From assembly GCA_965246945.1 (NCBI GenBank), contig CBDFFW010000001.1, positions 372,001 to 436,000 of the forward strand: a stretch of 64,000 nt of DNA, written 5' to 3'. Numbering within the stretch: the first letter of the stretch is position 1; each line of letters starts with the position of its first letter. This stretch comes from CBDFFW01 sp965246945. Its GTDB lineage: Bacteria; Pseudomonadota; Alphaproteobacteria; UBA11073. The notes beneath the pieces were generated by a model. It saw nothing but the letters and a program-made list of their open reading frames with translations. It did not search any database and was not told where the DNA came from. The position numbers were made by a program, and so were the translations under genes. This document shows positions 60,959-64,000 of this stretch, piece after piece.

Positions 60959-61565
60959 ATTAAATATTCCGTTACTTGGAATCTATAAAAGTAGTTTTAA
61001 ATTATTAGCATTCACTATGTTGCTGGTCACATCAATGCCGGTATTGGCGCAAGAAACGCCGGCGCCGACAACTATCCAAAGTAAAGACAGCATCGCGAAT
61101 GATCCAGCCGTTGCGCAAGTTGTTGAACGGCTTAAAAATTCAACTGAACAGCCGGTTAATTTAAGTGATGTTTCTGCGGCGCAAGATTTAATTGCCCGTA
61201 TTGATTTGCTGTCTTCCCTGCAGGAAAAAATCAATAAGCTGGAAGAGCTGAAACAAGATAAAAAGAAAAAATCAAATGATCTTACGGCATTGGATGCTTT
61301 GCCGATGCAAGGTGCCATTAGCGCCTTACCACTGCCAAATAGTGGTAATTTGGCCCCAGCGGAAGAGCTGGAATTGGTAAGCATTCAAGGGTCTGGCAAT
61401 AATTTAACAGCCTATGTGCAAGCGGGCGGTAATACGGTAAAAGTTGGCCCCAAAAATCGCATGGTTAAAAATTATGAAGTGCTTGAGATTAAGCCCACTT
61501 ATATTAGTGTGAAGCGCAAAGGCGATAAAGTTGCCAAGCATCTTTATTTGGCAAGCAGCCAATAA
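60948..61565 (+). CDS. pilP: Type IVb pilus biogenesis protein PilP
   Basis: The 205-residue protein has a signal peptide (cleavage after VLA34), a coiled-coil region (SLQEKINKLEELKQDKKKK, about 88-108), and a C-terminal beta domain (LVSIQGSGNNLTAYVQAGG; LEIKPTYISVKRKGDK) like the homology region of PilP. It probably sits in the periplasm between PilO and the secretin. It overlaps pilO at its start. Confidence 0.85.
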   Translation: MRHKLNIPLLGIYKSSFKLLAFTMLLVTSMPVLAQETPAPTTIQSKDSIANDPAVAQVVERLKNSTEQPVNLSDVSAAQDLIARIDLLSSLQEKINKLEELKQDKKKKSNDLTALDALPMQGAISALPLPNSGNLAPAEELELVSIQGSGNNLTAYVQAGGNTVKVGPKNRMVKNYEVLEIKPTYISVKRKGDKVAKHLYLASSQ

Positions 61566-61586
61566 AGACGTACACTGGAACCAAGT

Positions 61587-63578
61587 GTGGCAGAAAGTCC
61601 TCTCGATACCATTATCAGTATGATCCGCGGCGGTAGTCTCGGTAAAGAAACTGAATTGGCCAAAACAGCGCCAGCAGCTGCTAAGCCAGGTGATGCGCCG
61701 CGTCCTATGGGACCGCGCCCGCCGCCTGTTGCAGGCGCAAAACCTAGCCCAAATTCAACGGCTGAGCCACGGGCAGTACCACTGGCCAAGCCAGTGTCTG
61801 CCGAGACAATGGCTAACCAGCTGCCAGCAACCATCCCTAAACCAGAGGCTAAAGCTGATGCCAATGCACTAACAACACCAAGTGCCGAATTAACCAACAC
61901 ACATATCCAAGATATGATCGCCCGCGGCGATATTGCCGGTTTTGGGGAACTACTGACGATTCCTAGTGGTTCTTTAAAAATACCAGAACAATCACGGCAA
62001 ATTTGTGCGCTGTTTGATACCGGTTTATTTGTGGTCAGTGAAAGCCATGGCACTTCACCATTGGTTAGTGCGGTTGCGGCGCAGGCACGGCGTTCGAGCT
62101 TAAAGGTGCATACGCCTGCTTATGTTACGCCCGATTTAATTCGCCGTTTATACCAACTTTATGACCGCGAAAAAGGCGGTAAGGTTGATAATAATTCCGT
62201 TAAACGCAGTCTCGAACGCGTTTTGCAAGCAGCTGTCGATTTAAATGCCAACGATATCCATATCGAAGCATCTGAAGGCCGGACTAAAATTCAATTCCGG
62301 ATTGATGGTACGCTGCGCATTTGGGAAAACTGGACCCAAGACGAAGGTGAGCGGATGTTGTCGGCCGCCTTTTCTTATGCCGATGTGGCATCCGGTGCGA
62401 CAGCTAATTGGAACGAGCCCATGGCCGCTACATTGAGCCCCAGCACGGGTGAAGATAAAGTCCGCCTACCTAAATTTGTCGGCGGGGTCCGTTGTCAGTG
62501 GATGCCGCTGGCCGCTGGCCGCTATCTCAATATGCGGGTGAATTACGATGGCGGCGCGATGCTAGGTGCCAATATCGAAAGCGCCGATATGGATAGCCTT
62601 GGCTTTAACGAAGAACAAATGGAATTGGTTAGGCATTTGCGGAATGTGCCAGGTGCCATGCGGGTGATTGCCGGGCCAACCAACCAGGGTAAAACCACCA
62701 CTTTGCGGGTGATGTTGAACCGCCGGATGTTTGAAACCGATTTAAAATTAAACTGTTTGGTGATTGAAGATCCGCCCGAAGGCGGCGTAATCGGTGCCCG
62801 CCAAATTGGAGTCAGTTCTTCGACCGATGAAAAGCAGCGGCAGCGTGCTTTTATGGAAGTATTGCGCGCATCCTTACGGTTGGATCCCGATATCATCATG
62901 TTGGGGGAAATTCGGGATTTTGAATCGGCCACCATGGCGTTTCGTTTGGCGTTGACCGGCCGGCAGGTTTATACCTCGCTGCACGTTTATTCAGCGCTAT
63001 CAATCCCGCAGCGAATTCGCGATTTAGGGATTGAGCCGTATTTGGTTTATGACCAAAATCTGTTGCGTGGCCTCATGTCGCAACGTTTGGGGCGTTCCAT
63101 GTGTAAAAGTTGCCGCTTGCCGTGGCGGGAAGCCATTAAGGTCAAACCGGATTGGCTTGATGCCGTGCGGCGGGCGCGTTGTGCGATGGCCTTGATGAAA
63201 TTAAATCGGCGTGAGGGTTTTGAAAAACCGGATTTAACGTCGATGACAGACCCTGATATTTCGGAAATGTATTTCCCGAATTTGGAAGGGTGCAGCAAAT
63301 GCTTTAGCGGTTACAAAGGCCGGACCGTGATGGTCGAGATTGTGGAAACTGATGCCAAATTAATGGGCATGCTTATGAAAAATCAGTTGGAAGATGCCAA
63401 GCTGTACTGGCTGTCGCCCGATGGGCAAAATGGCATATCGATGCTGTGGCACGGTATTGAGAAAATTCAGCATGGAATTTTATCGCCCCCTGATGTGGAA
63501 TTTGAATTAGGGCCCTTAATCCGTCAGCAAGAAGTGGCACATATCGAAAGTTATATCGGAGAGTTTAAACATGGCTGA
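61587..63578 (+). CDS. pilQ: Type IVb pilus assembly ATPase PilQ
   Basis: PilQ is the cytoplasmic ATPase that drives pilus assembly (GspE/PulE family). A GTG start at 61587 with a ggaa sequence upstream gives 663 residues. A Pro-rich N-terminal region (about 20-100) precedes the catalytic part with NANDIHIEASEGRTKIQFRI, Walker A GPTNQGKTT (about 362-370; the usual form is GPTGSGKTT), Asp box RLDPDIIMLGEIRD (about 431-444) and two CxxC pairs (CKSC and CSKC) as in GspE zinc motifs. The stop overlaps the pilR start by eight bases. Confidence 0.92.
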   Translation: MAESPLDTIISMIRGGSLGKETELAKTAPAAAKPGDAPRPMGPRPPPVAGAKPSPNSTAEPRAVPLAKPVSAETMANQLPATIPKPEAKADANALTTPSAELTNTHIQDMIARGDIAGFGELLTIPSGSLKIPEQSRQICALFDTGLFVVSESHGTSPLVSAVAAQARRSSLKVHTPAYVTPDLIRRLYQLYDREKGGKVDNNSVKRSLERVLQAAVDLNANDIHIEASEGRTKIQFRIDGTLRIWENWTQDEGERMLSAAFSYADVASGATANWNEPMAATLSPSTGEDKVRLPKFVGGVRCQWMPLAAGRYLNMRVNYDGGAMLGANIESADMDSLGFNEEQMELVRHLRNVPGAMRVIAGPTNQGKTTTLRVMLNRRMFETDLKLNCLVIEDPPEGGVIGARQIGVSSSTDEKQRQRAFMEVLRASLRLDPDIIMLGEIRDFESATMAFRLALTGRQVYTSLHVYSALSIPQRIRDLGIEPYLVYDQNLLRGLMSQRLGRSMCKSCRLPWREAIKVKPDWLDAVRRARCAMALMKLNRREGFEKPDLTSMTDPDISEMYFPNLEGCSKCFSGYKGRTVMVEIVETDAKLMGMLMKNQLEDAKLYWLSPDGQNGISMLWHGIEKIQHGILSPPDVEFELGPLIRQQEVAHIESYIGEFKHG

Positions 63579-64000
63579 TCTGATATATGAAATTCAAAAG
63601 GCGCAGTTCCGCGGCAATATGAAAATGTTGCTGCGCCTATACCGCAAAATTGCCGGTATGTTACGCAACAATGAATCCCTACCGCGGGTGTTAGAGCGGA
63701 TTTGGATTTCAGCCAGTTTTAACGGCCAAAAACCCAAAGCAATTCAAGCCGTGGCCTTAAAAGAATGGCGGCAATCATTGCAGCGCGGCATGAATTTAAC
63801 TGATGCTATGGATGGCTGGGTGCCGGTGCGGCATTTAATGGTTTTAAAAGCGGGGGAAGAAGCAGGGGCCTTAGCCAAAGGTTTGGAATCGATTGAAGAA
63901 ATTGAAATCTCCGCCAAAAAAATGAAAGGCGCGATTTCTGCGGCTATTAATTATCCGATTTTTTTAACTTTATTATTATATGGAATTTTATGGGGTTTAG
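63571..64000 (+). CDS. pilR: Type IVb pilus platform protein PilR, 5' part
   Basis: The frame runs from the ATG at 63571 off the window edge (143 codons). It has the GspF features: an N-terminal cytoplasmic helical domain (LLRLYRKIAGMLRNNESLPR; KAGEEAGALAKGLESIEE) and then the first membrane helix (NYPIFLTLLLYGILWG). Position after pilQ fits PilR, the inner-membrane platform for type IVb pili. The rest, and any pilin genes after it, are outside the window. Confidence 0.9.
   Translation, partial: MADLIYEIQKAQFRGNMKMLLRLYRKIAGMLRNNESLPRVLERIWISASFNGQKPKAIQAVALKEWRQSLQRGMNLTDAMDGWVPVRHLMVLKAGEEAGALAKGLESIEEIEISAKKMKGAISAAINYPIFLTLLLYGILWGL

Noticed and set aside
1..64000. Insertion sequences, prophage genes, rRNA operon or replication origin
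   Set aside because: No transposase, integrase, phage structural gene or rRNA sequence was recognised. hdaA, recF and ssb are replication-related but no DnaA-box cluster was noticed near them.

Overview
The window is a 64-kb chromosomal segment of an alphaproteobacterium. The evidence is a set of genes typical of that class: a TrcR/DUF1013 cell-cycle regulator, the alphaproteobacterial form of SspB, an NDUFA9-like complex I accessory protein, an HdaA-type replication regulator, a DUF2066 protein beside ssb, and a Rickettsia 17-kDa-antigen-like lipoprotein. KdsA and LpxD indicate a Gram-negative LPS maker, and hisI, hisH, guaA and ribA show a fairly complete biosynthetic repertoire. Base composition looks intermediate by eye (not computed). 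I cannot name a genus.

Layout. 0-6 kb: unknown partial gene, kdsA, a frameshifted DMT permease, trhO, two prepilin-like genes, secF and tatC. 6-16.5 kb: pgk, an LpoA-like lipoprotein divergent from rsmI-yraN-bamD, two exonuclease III genes flanking a 17-kDa-antigen-like lipoprotein, truB-rpsO, and pnp with a long leader and an RG-rich tail. 16.5-24.5 kb: two orphan membrane proteins, rsmE (with an in-frame palindromic insertion), ubiA, recF, ssb-DUF2066-hdaA, and small secreted or unknown proteins. 24.5-34 kb: gyrA with a tiny downstream gene, a DsbA-like oxidoreductase, an M48-TPR metalloprotease, trcR, a quinone oxidoreductase, hisI, sspB, and the NDUFA9-like gene. 34.3-39.5 kb: a compact cluster with a periplasmic thioredoxin-fold protein, a Ser/Thr/Pro-rich exported protein, a lipoprotein secretin and three small inner-membrane proteins. 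39.5-57 kb: ruvAB, clpX (three apparent indels), a large PLP enzyme, a pentapeptide-repeat protein, an aspartate aminotransferase, ogt, a 2Fe-2S ferredoxin, guaA, lpxD, a HemY-N protein, hisH, plsY, ihfA, ribA, and three tRNAs (Ala-GGC, Pro-UGG, Leu-CAG). 57-64 kb: a prepilin peptidase divergent from an R64-type type IVb pilus operon pilN-pilO-pilP-pilQ-pilR that runs off the window end.

How the genes fit together. Pilus-type export is the main theme. The window holds two secretins (35.9 and 57.8 kb), one ATPase, one platform protein (partial), one prepilin peptidase, and a remote pair of prepilin-like genes. The 34-39 kb cluster has no motor of its own and is the best candidate for an undescribed system. 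Many genes usually found in operons with partners are separated from them here (secF without secD, tatC without tatAB, lpxD alone, hisI and hisH 21 kb apart).

Caveat. Frameshifts in the permease and clpX fall in short repeats or homopolymers. Either real mutation or residual assembly error could explain them. All functional calls rest on motif and family recognition by reading; no database search was run.
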